Below, piece after piece: positions 1 through 11,499 of a stretch of 64,000 nt of DNA (within the stretch, counting starts at the first letter, position 1; each line of letters begins with the position of its first letter). This stretch comes from Branchiostoma floridae (lineage: Eukaryota; Chordata; Leptocardii; Amphioxiformes; Branchiostomatidae), in assembly GCF_000003815.2 (NCBI RefSeq), contig NC_049995.1:14489378-14553377 (forward strand). Direction: 5' to 3'. Position numbers and translations under genes: made by a program. The notes beneath the pieces are model-generated. The model saw only the letters and a program-made list of their open reading frames with translations. It was not told the origin of the DNA and searched no databases.

Positions 1-276
1 TACTCATTTGTTATGGGCAACAGTAAACGATTTCATGAGCAGGTATACGTTGGAGTAGCGTAAGGCACGCTGTAAGAGGAATGTTAAGGTGAGGCTTGTA
101 TATTTGTATGGGGCTACAGTGGATACAGGAATGTTCACTAGTTATCGAAAACGGATTCATGAGCAGGTATACGTTGGGGTAGCGTAAGGCACACTGTAAA
201 AGCAATGTTCATTTGTTATGGGCTATTGTAGATACAGGAATGTTCACTAGTTATCGAAAACGGATTCATGAGCATG
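1..276. repeat. Tandem repeat, unit about 120 bp
   Basis: A unit containing 'ggatacaggaatgttcact', 'cgaaaacggattcatgagca' and 'gtagcgtaaggcac' recurs about 2.3 times, near positions 26, 146 and 265. No coding frame is conserved between copies. Confidence 0.8.
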
Positions 277-302
277 TGGGATCTGCGTGAGCCACGTTGT
301 CT

Positions 303-458
303 TAGCCTCTACCTGGCTTCGTGGATCGGTGGTCTAAGTGTAGAAATTGGACAAATAGAATCTATAGTACGGCCAGAAGAGTACGTTTCCTTACCACATG
401 CTCACCATTCGTGGTGAGGATAATGATTCTACCGATCCACGGAGCCTGGTAGAGGCTA
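303..458. mobile_element. MITE with TAGCCTCTACC ends and 9-bp TSD
   Basis: The 156-bp element has inverted ends TAGCCTCTACCTGGC / GCCTGGTAGAGGCTA and is flanked by a perfect 9-bp duplication ACGTTGTCT (294-302 and 459-467). A 9-bp TSD is typical of Mutator-like elements. No transposase is encoded, so it is non-autonomous. Relatives lie at 28878-29042 and 56605-56809. Confidence 0.85.
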
Positions 459-467
459 ACGTTGTCT

Positions 468-2164
468 GTCTGATGACCAGGTAAGGCATAGAGAAAAATA
501 GGTTTTGTTTCGTTTCGTTTATTTCTTAACACTACAGTAGATACGCCGACAATATTATGCGTTTCAACTAGAGTCCATTCCAAGACACCATGCGGATGTT
601 TGTTGCCATTGTTTAGAATTGATTTTAAAGTTTTGTAATTATATGTCTAGGACATTTGATACTTCAGAAATATTTTTAACACTGTTTCAACTTTATAAAT
701 ATTTCCCTGGTCCTGTAAAACTTTGGAAATATTCATGGTGTGGAATTGGATACTTCTAATGGTTTCTAAATAATGATAACAGCATTCTACCATTATTTAC
801 CATTTTCTACCATTTTCTACCATTTTCTACCATTTTCTACCATTTTTTGTAAATGGTTCAGTGGGCTGGGAAGATAGCAATTCACACATCCTTGCAAAGT
901 ATGGTTGGGTGCCATGCAACAATGGCCCACCACAAAGGATCCACCAGTGCCCAGCAGTGAAATCTAAAAATATACAGATGCAACAATAGGGCTTACTTTT
1001 ATGGGGGCAATAAACTAATTTTACCATTTGGCCAGGTTTACCATTTTTTGTAAATATTTGTAAATGTGAAATAATCACAGAGAGGTTTCACAATTATTCT
1101 AAATAAAGATAGTTTTGTACAGTTACTTTCAAAATGTTTCTAAAATATTCAAAGAAATTCAAATAAATGAGTATTTTCTTAGTCAATTTTTTGAAAATAA
1201 TTTAATTATTGTGGCTCAGATATTCTTTTATTCAAAATAATTCAGACTAATTATAAATATCGCCTAAAAACCCTCATGGTGTCTTGGAATGGACTCTAGT
1301 ACATTTGGTGCATCGTGTTCTTACTTGAATTTTTTTTCAGTGTTTTCCCTAGGCATTTTTGTTTACTTTTTGCTTCATCATAGATAGATTAATCTGAATG
1401 ATTAAGTGAAATGCATTTAGACAATGATTGATATGCCGTTAGTACTAAACACATTGATATCATTCCCTATTCACGTTCCAGACATTAAAACGAACTGTAT
1501 ATGCATTGTTTTTATTCAACTCTTTTGATTTCAAAGCTTGTACCACATTGTTTGACAAATTATATGTTTTTACCAGTATACTTCAACCATTGTTAATTGA
1601 GTGTAATTTAGTGCCAATAGCACCAACACAGCCAAACGTCCACAAATCAATTTTATATTCAGGTTAGGTCCGTCTAATAGCCGTTACTCAAATGGGATTT
1701 CTTATCTATTTCGTACTGCCTTGATGTGTATTTTCATGTGTTCTTGCATACACCTTAGCCCCTACTTTAGTATCAGACTGAGTGAAACCAAAGAACGTCA
1801 GCGTCAGTTATATGCTTTTATAAGATCCAGGTTTAGGCCACAAAGGTTTCCTTTTAGCGATAACACGCTGAAAGGGCAGGAGGCACACTACGTGCACGCG
1901 TTACTGATGGAAACCATTATACTACACCGGAGCGTCGACTCACATTCCAACGCACATGTCACGGCGTGTGTTGTAAGATGATTTGAGAAATAGTGTTCCT
2001 CAAATATAATCTTGAAAACCATCTATGCACAAAATGACACTAATACATTTGTATGCCAATAGGGACAGGTAAAACAGATATATGTGTGGTTTTAAGATCA
2101 TCTTTGGGTTTGTGTACATCTTGGCAAACTGTGATGATTGTCGCTTGGGGTAAAAATTAATACA
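468..2164. other. Non-coding stretch, no gene seen
   Basis: AT-rich DNA. The only clear structure is an 11-bp tandem repeat (taccattttct) at about 794-846, with a related piece near 1035. The longest open frames are short and have no recognisable domain or splice context. Confidence 0.6.
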
Positions 2165-3020
2165 TTAACGTCAGTTGATGCACAGATCCCGTTTCAAACC
2201 AGAAAGTTGTGAAGCCAGTGCAATATCTGATGTTATATCATACCTGAGGTCATCTCAGGCCTTGTATTTAAACTGCTTGGATTGCTGCTTCAGGCGTAAA
2301 GAATAAATTAAAGTTGGTTTAAGTAAAGATGAGCCATATAATACTTCAGGTTTCATATTATATCGAGGGTCATCTGAGGTCTTGTAAATGTCTGTTTTCA
2401 AACTGCTTCACGTGTAAGTAATATATCAGCGTCGCTTTATGCACAGATCACGTCTAAAACCAGGGTTTTTAGAAAGCCAGATACATATGTGTCATATGTG
2501 TCAGGAATATGTCAATGTCACGTTATGTCCAGATCATGTTTGAAACCAGAACATTTTAGAAGCCCAATAAACAAGGCTTCAGCTGTCATATTCTATCTAA
2601 GGCCATCTAAGGCCTTCACATATGTGTGTTTTCAAACTTGTTTTTATTACTGCTTCCCGTGTCAGGAATATATCAAAGTCACGTTATGTCCAGATCATGT
2701 TTGAAACCAAAACATTTTAGAAGCCCAATAAACAAGGCTTCAGTTGCCATATTCTATCTAATATAAGGTCATCTAAGGTCGTGTATATATGTCTGTTTTC
2801 AAACTGTTTTCATTGCTGCTTCATGTGTAAGGAATATATCAACGTCACGTTATGCACATGTCTCGTTTTAAACCGGGGTATTTCTGGGCCAGATATATAC
2901 ATGGCTTCAACTGTCATATTCTATCTAAGGTCATCTCAGGTCTTGTGTATTATTCCTGTTTTCAAACTGTTCTGCTTGTTGCTTCGGGTATGAAAAATAC
3001 ATCAGTGTCAATTTCTTGAC
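2165..3020. repeat. Degenerate tandem repeat array, unit about 80-190 bp
   Basis: The phrases 'atatcaacgtcacgttatgcacaga', 'ttctatctaaggtcatctaaggcctt' and 'ttttcaaactg.ttgctgcttc.ggtgt' recur about six times in the same order. Neighbouring copies near 2510-2690 and 2680-2860 are closely similar. Confidence 0.8.
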
Positions 3021-3048
3021 AGATTATATTTAGAAGGCGCAGCCGTCA

Positions 3049-3178
3049 TAAAATGGAGGGACGTTAAGCCTGCGGTCTTGCGAACGGGGAAACTTAAGGC
3101 CCTATCAAAGTCCGCACTTAAGAATCCAAGCACACTTGTAGTGACATAGTGGGCTTGCGAAATTTTCGGGGACTTAGC
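3049..3178. repeat. Direct repeat, copy 1 (partner 4529-4652)
   Basis: Both copies share 'gggacgttaagcctg.ggtc', 'ccaagcacactt', 'gcttgcgaaattttcggg' and 'gacttag' in order. The spacing is about 1.48 kb, spanning the first assembly gap, so the region may be a tandem duplication that hindered assembly. Confidence 0.7.
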
Positions 3179-3599
3179 GGCTCATACCGTCTCTAATTTC
3201 ACCCCATTATCACAACCAATGGATTCAAGATTATGATCTAGCGTTAGTATCTACCTGACAAATGTTCATTTTCGACCAAATTTTATTGGTCTCAGCAGGA
3301 ATCCAAAACATCGTGTGTCGCCCCGTAATGTATACGCAATGTCTTAAATCGGTGCATATTTAAGGCACAGTACATACCTCCTTAGAGGGTATGCTACTGA
3401 TGTGATCTGATTTCAAGGAATAAGGGTATCTTTATGTGCATATAGAGACCAATGTGCTTAGTACGGGTCACAGCTATGGAATGTTGAAAATTACATAACA
3501 CGAGATTGTGTGATATACAATAATCTACTGCATGTACATGGATTTAGCTTCTTGGTATTTGATTAAAACATTTAGGAGCGTACAGAATAAGCCGTTGAA

Positions 3600-4055
3600 C
3601 AACACATGCAAACATGTCAATAATGTAAAGTCATTCTCGTTATAGTGGTCGAAACATTTTTGTTACTCATACTAAATATATATGATATAGCATCGGCATC
3701 AGTATCATATTAACTATGTGCAATTCATGATGAAATGCAATTTATTGTACCCGCCGCAGGTGATCCCGAATCGACCCTAAAACGTCACACGATGGTTTCA
3801 TTTTGACAGGTCACGTCCAACAAATATGTCAACCATGTAAATTTTTAATCGTTGTTAGAAACATTCTTACGACTCTTGTGTGAATTCTAATTGTAGATAT
3901 GATAACATTTGTATCAATACCACATTAGGTATGCATAATTTATGGTGAAATATACTTTGTGTATCGTCCCACGCAGGTGATCCTGGATCGACTCCAAAAC
4001 GTCACACGGTGTTTCATTCTGACATCTCACGTTCAGCATGGCTTCGAAGCCGCCT
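3600..4055. repeat. Tandem duplication, unit about 210-215 bp
   Basis: 'gcaggtgatcc.gaatcgac.c.aaaacgtcacac' at about 3758 recurs at 3974, with diverged upstream sequence (gaaacatt, tatgatata, gcataatttatg) also repeating. The second copy runs into the gap at 4056. Confidence 0.7.
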
Positions 4056-4495
4056 NNNNNNNNNNNNNNNNNNNNNNNNNNNNNNNNNNNNNNNNNNNNN
4101 NNNNNNNNNNNNNNNNNNNNNNNNNNNNNNNNNNNNNNNNNNNNNNNNNNNNNNNNNNNNNNNNNNNNNNNNNNNNNNNNNNNNNNNNNNNNNNNNNNNN
4201 NNNNNNNNNNNNNNNNNNNNNNNNNNNNNNNNNNNNNNNNNNNNNNNNNNNNNNNNNNNNNNNNNNNNNNNNNNNNNNNNNNNNNNNNNNNNNNNNNNNN
4301 NNNNNNNNNNNNNNNNNNNNNNNNNNNNNNNNNNNNNNNNNNNNNNNNNNNNNNNNNNNNNNNNNNNNNNNNNNNNNNNNNNNNNNNNNNNNNNNNNNNN
4401 NNNNNNNNNNNNNNNNNNNNNNNNNNNNNNNNNNNNNNNNNNNNNNNNNNNNNNNNNNNNNNNNNNNNNNNNNNNNNNNNNNNNNNNNNNNNNNN
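4056..4495. other. Assembly gap (440 N)
   Basis: Run of N. Open frames drawn through it are artefacts. Both flanks are duplicated sequence. Confidence 1.
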
Positions 4496-4528
4496 ACACA
4501 TTCATATGCGTAGCCTTGTCTTATATCG

Positions 4529-4652
4529 TTCTAAATGGTGGGACGTTAAGCCTGTGGTCAAGATATTTAGGCGCTATCAAACCCCTTCATGATACCAAGC
4601 ACACTTATAAGACAAGGGCCAATCCATTGTGCTTGCGAAATTCTCGGGGACT
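4529..4652. repeat. Direct repeat, copy 2 (partner 3049-3178)
   Basis: Diverged copy of 3049-3178. It retains the 'gggacgttaagcctg' and 'gcttgcgaaattctcggggactt' blocks. Confidence 0.7.
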
Positions 4653-5740
4653 TGTAAAACAGAGTGGCTTTACGCGAGAGCTGTAGACATTCACTGTGCG
4701 ATGATGAAGCATCAAGAGGTAACTCCAGGGCAAACATGAAGCATTTACGGTCCTCTGATAAGGATAAATACTGCAGACATGGCGCCGTGTGATGGAACGA
4801 GCTATAGATCATTTTATCAATTGGTAAAAGTGAACGTTGAATATACATCAAACGGAATTTTGGACATGGGCCTTCCGTGAGACATTACAGGCAAATGTCG
4901 AAGCCATTGTGTGACTCTACTGTCAGTAAGTCAGTGTCGCAAACCGAGCGTGATACTGTGTGATACCTTCAGAAACAATTCGTTTTACCCACGTTAGCAG
5001 CTTGAAGGTCTTTTGGAGCTATAAGTTGGATGAAAATCTTCATTATAAGAAACAATTTAGACATCATTATTCGTCACGTTATTTGAGACTCTGAAGCCGT
5101 ACATAGACTTCGGTGTATGATGGAAAAGAGTAGCCATTAATTTTCTATATAATGTATTAGATCTGCAGAGCTTTTTGGAAAATTATGCTCCGAACTTTTA
5201 ACAAATTTCTTGGACGGGAGGAAACATCGCAAACAAACGTGTGTGCCAGCGTGCGATACAATGATCTGCAAGTCAGCAATTTGAGTACTTTCCACGCCAA
5301 ACGTTTGATGGATATCTTCAATGACCAGAAACATTTTAGACATTAGTGTTTGTCACTGTGTGATACCATAAGCAGCAATTCATTTTTCACCAGAGATTTG
5401 AAGGATTTTCGTCAGATAGATATCACTGACAGAAGTAAACATTAAAGACATCCGTAGATTCCATCGTGTACAGCCAACGGCGACAATTCATTCTCAATAC
5501 CGGCAATGCGAGAAACTGTCCGAGCCGACCGAACTTTGAGTAGATATCTTTAACGGCAAAAGATATATCAGACATCCTTTGATGAGGCTAAGTGAGGCAT
5601 TCTGCCAACAGCTATTCATTTTGTCTATCAGCAGTGTAAAGTACTTCCAACGGCAAGCATTTGCGGACTTTGGATCGCTGCCCTGGACATCATAGACAAA
5701 TGTAGATGGCAACGGTTGATGGTTTGAACCGCAGGCCATT
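4653..5740. repeat. Degenerate tandem repeat upstream of the KCNE-like gene
   Basis: Loosely repeating blocks include 'aatttagacat', 'gtgtgataccat', 'gcaacaattcattttt', 'tttgaaggattttcg' and 'gatatcttcaa'. The unit is roughly 110-230 bp. No coding frame is evident. It probably includes the 5' flank or promoter of the gene at 5813, but I see no clear core promoter motif. Confidence 0.5.
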
Positions 5741-5812
5741 ATCTATATAGGAAAGGCGAGGGATTTTCCTGGATAAAATTCAAACGACTGTCGACAAGAT
5801 AAAGGATAAAAC

Positions 5813-6193
5813 ATGCTGATTGAAGGTTTCCAAGGCCGTACCGAGCTGCTCAACGACAGTCTTCGGGAGGAAGTGGACTCGTTCATGAGGGAAAACGTGA
5901 CAAATAACGGTACCTTGCACGTCGAACCGTACGACGGGGTTTCAGTGGACCCGAACGCGTTCATATACATCATAGTCGTTCTCCTATTCTATGTGGTGAG
6001 CCTATCCATACTAATGGTACAATACGTCAGGGGAGAGAAGGAGGATATTGATCTCATCCAGTACTACGAGAACTTCGTGAAGAGGGAGTCATTTCAGGAC
6101 AGGTTCAGGGTCAGGGACTTCACCAGGGATAGAAAAGGGAACCGAATCATTGCCAGAGACTGGGAGAAGTATGGGCCGTGTTCTCTCGTCTGA
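5813..6193 (+). CDS. KCNE-like single-pass membrane protein (126 aa)
   Basis: Predicted small type-I membrane protein resembling KCNE beta subunits, which assemble with voltage-gated K+ channels and modulate their gating. Seen: an extracellular N-terminus with three N-glycosylation sites (N14, N28, N32); one hydrophobic span at about residues 49-71 starting IYIIVVLLFYVV; then a charged juxtamembrane stretch and a tyrosine pair. The Y-I-hhV-hhFYhh layout of the span resembles KCNE3/KCNE4. The length fits the family's 100-220 residues, and an uninterrupted reading frame fits the single coding exon usual for KCNE genes. The C-terminus CSLV matches a class-I PDZ ligand (S/T-x-hydrophobic). The ATG at 5813 is the first in frame. 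Similarity is confined to a short segment, so another one-pass family remains possible. No partner channel lies in the window. Confidence 0.6.
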   Translation: MLIEGFQGRTELLNDSLREEVDSFMRENVTNNGTLHVEPYDGVSVDPNAFIYIIVVLLFYVVSLSILMVQYVRGEKEDIDLIQYYENFVKRESFQDRFRVRDFTRDRKGNRIIARDWEKYGPCSLV

Positions 6194-7464
6194 TAGTCAG
6201 TATACATGTATGGTATTTTAGGAGTTGTTTTTGCAAGAAAGAAAGAAATAAGTCAGATCTTGGTTGCGTTTGCAAAAGCTCCTATGTCTGTGGTTAAAAT
6301 TTGTACGATTCCGAAAATAATGAATGTTATGTGCTTGATCTTTTTGCTTTCAAATAACTTAATAGAAGAACAAATGAGTTGTTCATTATACATGTACATA
6401 AACTCAACATTGTTCAGCTGTGTATATAGTACTTATATTGACTTGAAGATTTCCTGAAAGTGTGCGTATGTCATACATTCTAAACACATGCACGTGTATA
6501 TTGACTGACTGCTTTGTTAGTAAATCATATTCAATTCTTAGAAATGCCAAGGTGTATATTGATATTATCAATCTTTTAAATTTTACACCTCATGATGATA
6601 ATGATGATGAATGTAATCATTATTTGTACACGAATGGTATAGCTATTAATCATTCTTTTTTGTTAAATGTTTGTTGATGGAAATTTACCAATAATGAGCT
6701 CATTTTAAGCTATTTACAAATACAAAAAACAGCATCTGCATGTTGAAACAGTACTCTTTATTTCGTAGTTCAACGTCACTACCAATGTTTTTGTTTTTGT
6801 TTTGCCTTTTTTGTATATTAAATAAGTTTCAACACGTGCAATGCACTCTATTTCATCAGCGGAACAAATTTAAAGCCTTTATTTTAGAAATGCAAAATGC
6901 ATTCGTAATTATGTACAAGTTAATCATTTCAAAGACTGTCCCTTATATTTCTTTAGTATGATATGACTTCCTATATCACAAAAAAGCTTGAATGCACTTT
7001 GCCTTAGTTACGCATGAAACACCCTCATTTATTCTAAGCGAGACAAATTATACCATGGCAAATATCCTCAGATTAAGTAATCAACTTCAAACTGCTCGCT
7101 ATATTTCTTCATTATAAAATAAGCTCCCAGATCCTATAGCAGCATGAATACATTCCATCATATTTACGAAACAAATCCCTTGTTTTCCCAGTGTGAAGGC
7201 GTTTTATTGCAAAAAACATAGGCGGTCAAATCCCCAAATACCAGCAATACATCTTACTTGAGTTGATCCCAATATGCAATAGCATCATGAATACGCTGAC
7301 GGACTCACAATATACGTCAGAAAACAAAGTCATACTTTCTAATAGCATCTAAGCAGATTCAGTGCAAAAAGAATCTGTGTGCCATGATTCTACATATAGT
7401 TACTTTACCTGGTCTCCCATACACATCATTAACTAGGCTGAGTGGAATTCTAATCAGTTTACTA
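6194..7464. other. 3' flank of KCNE-like gene, AT-rich, no gene seen
   Basis: Probably contains the 3' UTR of the upstream gene, but no canonical AATAAA stands out close to the stop. Short open frames here are low-complexity and have no domain signature. Confidence 0.5.
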
Positions 7465-7530
7465 GGTAACGCTAGTTCACCTTTATCCGTGGGTGACCTT
7501 TATCCGCTGTCTTTAAAACAGCACATTTAG

Positions 7531-7715
7531 CGCCATTGGGTTATGTAAATGAGTTAGTGACGTCACTGCCTTGACTGTCAGGGATCCCATGATCCTCTTC
7601 GCTCTCTTCTATCATGGCTGCGATTGAGTGAACATCATTGGAATAAACGCCTCTTCCAATCAAGTTGCATCGGCTCCTATGATTCACTATCGCGTCCCCT
7701 TGTCAATGTTGGCGT
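7531..7715. repeat. 185-bp direct repeat, left copy
   Basis: I see one mismatch (gccttgaCtgtc vs gccttgaAtgtc) against 8830-9014. Each copy begins cgccattgg and ends atgttggcgt, giving short inverted termini. The pair flanks 1114 bp, like a miniature LTR element, but without TG...CA ends. Confidence 0.9.
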
Positions 7716-8829
7716 GGTGTGCAGCGGCTGGGAAACGATACCCAGGCCCAAACCCGAACTTTTCGCAGGGGAGATCGCACTCTGAGTGGACGGGAAGCCA
7801 CTAGCAAATGAGGATGTAGGTCAACAATGGCGCCATCAGATGTGCAGGAGGGGATCTGGTCTTTAGCTCCTCGGCGGAGCCCTTGGTCGGAAGTTATGCT
7901 TGTCTACATCCTTGCGCCAGCTTCGCTGAAGCCCCCAGAGGTCTCATAGAAGACGCAGGGAGTAGTACTCGGCTTACCTATCCGGCAAACCCCCGAATCT
8001 TCCCAGTGTCCCCCGGCCGTGTGAGTACAACGTCAAAATTCACCAACCGCCATGTTTCTTTCGTTCAACCTTCAACATAACGTTCTACCCGATTTGACGC
8101 GGACCGCCCACGGACTTTCCCACCTACGGACTTCGCTCGACAAACTTCGTCTGATCACCGCTGAACTGTACCAGCTCAGAAGAATATCATCTTATTCTAC
8201 ACTGAACTGTGTACCAGCCAAGAGGCACATAATTTTACGCTCCAGCCTAGAAGAACATCGCTCACGCTGAACTGTATCTGTTAACACCACCGGCCAAGAG
8301 AAGCATCGCATGTCACAGACCTGTGACAGTCACGAACTTTGCCCAAACAGAACTCTGCTTCTTCCAGTATTTTTCTTTCTCCTGCAGATAATCGATATTG
8401 TACTCGTCCCCATTTTATGTTAGCTACGACACTGGTATCTCACAGATAAACATTGACAATTTATTTCAGTCCAACTGTTGCCTTCATTCGTACGTAATGT
8501 GAATGTTACATAATTGTTATCTTTCATATTATGTTTAACAAACTTTACCTCAGTAGTCAACAATTTTCTTAACGCATTTAATAATGTTATATATTTCTTT
8601 TCATTAGATCTAGATTTCTTAAGTATTGTTAAAAGGATTATTTCATGGACTTCACCATTGTTAATGCACACCTTGCAGATTTATAGCATTTATACCATTT
8701 TATTACGAAAAGTAGACAACAAGCTCTGTTTTTTTTTAGATATTGTATTCCATTGTTCTCCACAGTTGTTAGTATATGATAACTTGGTAAAAAGGAGAAA
8801 GAGAGAAATAAGAAGATAAAGAGAAATCA

Positions 8830-9014
8830 CGCCATTGGGTTATGTAAATGAGTTAGTGACGTCACTGCCTTGAATGTCAGGGATCCCATGATCCTCTTCG
8901 CTCTCTTCTATCATGGCTGCGATTGAGTGAACATCATTGGAATAAACGCCTCTTCCAATCAAGTTGCATCGGCTCCTATGATTCACTATCGCGTCCCCTT
9001 GTCAATGTTGGCGT
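8830..9014. repeat. 185-bp direct repeat, right copy
   Basis: Near-identical to 7531-7715 (offset 1299 bp). The near-identity implies recent duplication or insertion. The intervening DNA encodes no gag/pol-like frame. Confidence 0.9.
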
Positions 9015-9301
9015 AGGAGTATTAAGTCTGCTGACAGTGGTTTTAAATTTTCAATATTTTCAAATGTTCCAATTTGAAACAAAGTCCGTCGACTTCATAT
9101 CCCTAAATATGTTTTTTTCTTACAGACAACGAATGTAGGTTACCCTTGGATTAAGGTGAACCAGTGTACCCCCCTCCCCCTTCCATCAGCGACCAGCCTG
9201 GGTGCCAATTTACCTTATATTATTCCATATTTCAACAAGTGAAAGGAAAAGGGCGACGCGTTAAAATCACAAATCACTGGAAAGACAAACACATGTACAG
9301 A

Positions 9302-10215
9302 CAAAAACGAGGCGTAAAACGCTGAGCCAAGCCCTTAGCGTCTGCTCGGAGATGAATGGCTTGCTCTGAGCCCAAGAAGCGTGAAACTATGTCGCATTAC
9401 TCAGTACTAGATGAGGCCCAGATAACGGCACATGAGGACTAGCTTTAGTAAGAAGATACGCTTAGAAAACTCCACAAACACAGTCACGTGTTGGGCGTAG
9501 GTCCCATTTCCAAACATGGGCCCGGCCGGGCAGCTTTCGGGATCGAAAAGTATTATATTCCTTATTTTACATGTTGTTTGTACCTGCAATTAGCCCTCGG
9601 GCAAGAACTTGCAATAAACACATTATTATATAAAAGACGTGAAAATTCACAAAATGCCAAAATGAGATTCATGACCATGATTTGTGTAGATTTCTTGGTA
9701 TTCTAATTTTTCGTTTCTTAAAACATACCGGCTGGGTCCCGGTTTGGAAAATATGTGACCTAAGCCTAAAACGCTGAGCCAAGCCCTTTACATCTGCTCG
9801 GAGATTAATAGCTTGCTCTGAGCGCAAGAAGCGTGAAACTAGGCATTACTCGGGGCTAGATGAGGCCCAGATTACGGTGTACGAGGACTAGCTATAGTAA
9901 ACGCTTAGAAAACTTCGCAAACTCACGTGTAAAACGCTGAGTCAAACCATTACATCTGCTTGGAGATTAATAGCTTGCTCTGTGCGCAAAAAGCGTAAAA
10001 CTAGGTCGCATTACTCAGGGCAAGATGAGGCCCAGATTTCGGTGTACGAGGACTATAGCTATAGTAAACGCTTAGAAAACTTCGCAAACTCACGTGTAAA
10101 ACGCTGAGTCAAACCATTACGTCTGCTTGGAGATTAATAGCTTGCTCTGTGCGCAAAAAGCGTGGAACTAGGTCGCATTACTCAGGGCTAGATGAGGCCC
10201 AGATTACGGTGTAAG
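9302..10215. repeat. Satellite-like tandem repeat, unit about 165-175 bp
   Basis: Four copies (starting near 9308, 9766, 9929 and 10097) share 'aaaacgctgag.caa.cc.tta', 'tctgct.ggagat.aat.gcttgctctg', 'gcgcaa.aagcgt' and 'gatgaggcccaga'. Copies 2-4 are contiguous; copy 1 is separated from them by about 280 bp of other sequence. Confidence 0.85.
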
Positions 10216-10284
10216 GGGATCGAATTGTGCGACTAATGGGAACAATCAATGCGGCTGGTGTGCCTCGATTGATGTTGATTGGGT

Positions 10285-10473
10285 CTGATCAGGCAGGACC
10301 GATTTCTCTGTCATCAGATCACGGGTTTAACGGGGAGACGTGAACTGCACGAGGAATCGTGTAGGGACCATCATTACCTTCGCCGGATGGTTATGTTTTG
10401 AGCGTGTTTTTTTCTCGCTTTGTGTACGTGTGTGTTTGTGTGTGTCTGTGTGTGCGTGTGCGTGCGTGCGTGC

Positions 10474-10552
<79 letters not shown>

Positions 10553-10825
10553 TGTCTGCCTGTCTGTCAACGGCATAAGTCGAGAACCCTTGGATGGATC
10601 CTGATGATATTTGGTAGGTGGGTAGGAGTCACGAAAACGAAGGTCGATAATGGGCTTCCTAGCGGTTTCCAAAGGTACTGCAGCAAAACTTCAATTTGTA
10701 TAACTCTTGTTCTGGTTCTTTTCAATAAGATTTTGCAATGATCAGGCAGGACCGATTTCTCTGTCATCAAATCATAGGTTTGACGGGAGGATAGGAGGTC
10801 TACGTGACCTGCACACGTTATCGTG
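10285..10825. repeat. Direct-repeat-flanked block with long (GT)n
   Basis: 'gatcaggcaggaccgatttc' and following bases at 10285 recur at 10740 with few changes. Between them lies a (GT)n microsatellite at about 10423-10565, followed by the dispersed-repeat-like sequence 'gagaacccttggatggatcc'. Cys/Val-rich open frames here are translated microsatellite. Confidence 0.75.
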
Positions 10826-11052
10826 TCGACATACTATTGCTCGATTTATTTTCTTCTTTCCTTTAAGTTTTTAATAAGGTTGGAATTGCGACCAAAACTC
10901 TCTTTAGAAGTTATAAAATAAACTTAATCAATGTTATCAATATAGAAGTCAATTTGGGAAATTTGAGGGGTTTTCTGGTCTTCCAATACACTCTTTTCAG
11001 GAATGAGTAGTATTCAGTTTATGAAGTCGTACGTCATAGAACAGGTTTGGAC

Positions 11053-11485
11053 TAGGGGTGGGTACCGGTACAGAAAATTCAGGTCCAGGTCCGGTTCAGG
11101 TCCAGATGATCAGGTCCAGGTCCGGACCTGAACCTGGACTTGATGCAGTATGACTCATACCAATGGTTTATTTCACTGCAAAGAAATCTGTTTGGTGGAG
11201 TATTAGACTCCCACTGGCGTTTTTAAATCCTACAACGCTAACTGCACCTGTACGATTGGCTGTATAACTTGATAGAAATTACGATTAACTCTACTCTACT
11301 TCACTCTTGTTATTTTCTTCCACCTGCAAGCGCCAAAACGTGTGAATGCCTGATAAAATAATATGTTAATTTTCTAATCGGTCCAACATCCGGTCCACCT
11401 AATTTTTTCAGGTCCGGTTTTTCTGGACCGGTCCAATAAGAAAAACCGGTTTTGTACCGGTACGTTGTACCGATACCCAGCCCTA
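11053..11485. mobile_element. hAT-type MITE with 8-bp TSD
   Basis: The 433-bp element has ends TAGGGGTGGGTACCGGTAC and the complement of TAGGGCTGGGTATCGGTAC, flanked by a perfect 8-bp TSD GTTTGGAC (11045-11052, 11486-11493). An 8-bp TSD is the hAT hallmark. The interior has repeated 'caggtccaggtccgg' subterminal motifs and no transposase. Confidence 0.9.
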
Positions 11486-11499
11486 GTTTGGACGTTTTA

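Larger units (their letters stand above)
7465..9162. mobile_element. Nested mobile element with inverted ends
   Basis: The left edge 'tagttcacctttatccgtgggtgacc' is roughly the reverse complement of the right edge 'ggttacccttggattaaggtgaacca' (about 9139-9162). The interior is split by the 185-bp direct-repeat structure at 7531-9014. The simplest reading is a TIR element interrupted by a second insertion. Confidence 0.5.

Noticed and set aside
1721-1981. 86-residue + strand frame
   Set aside because: No domain, no splice context, no repeat family; probably chance.
3914-4686. Several open frames crossing 4056-4495
   Set aside because: They consist almost entirely of unknown bases in the gap.
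7883-8270. Two short + strand frames between the 185-bp repeats
   Set aside because: No similarity to gag, pol or transposase, no conserved motif.
10340-10741. 133-residue Cys/Val-rich frame and its reverse Thr/His-rich frame
   Set aside because: Translated (GT)n microsatellite.
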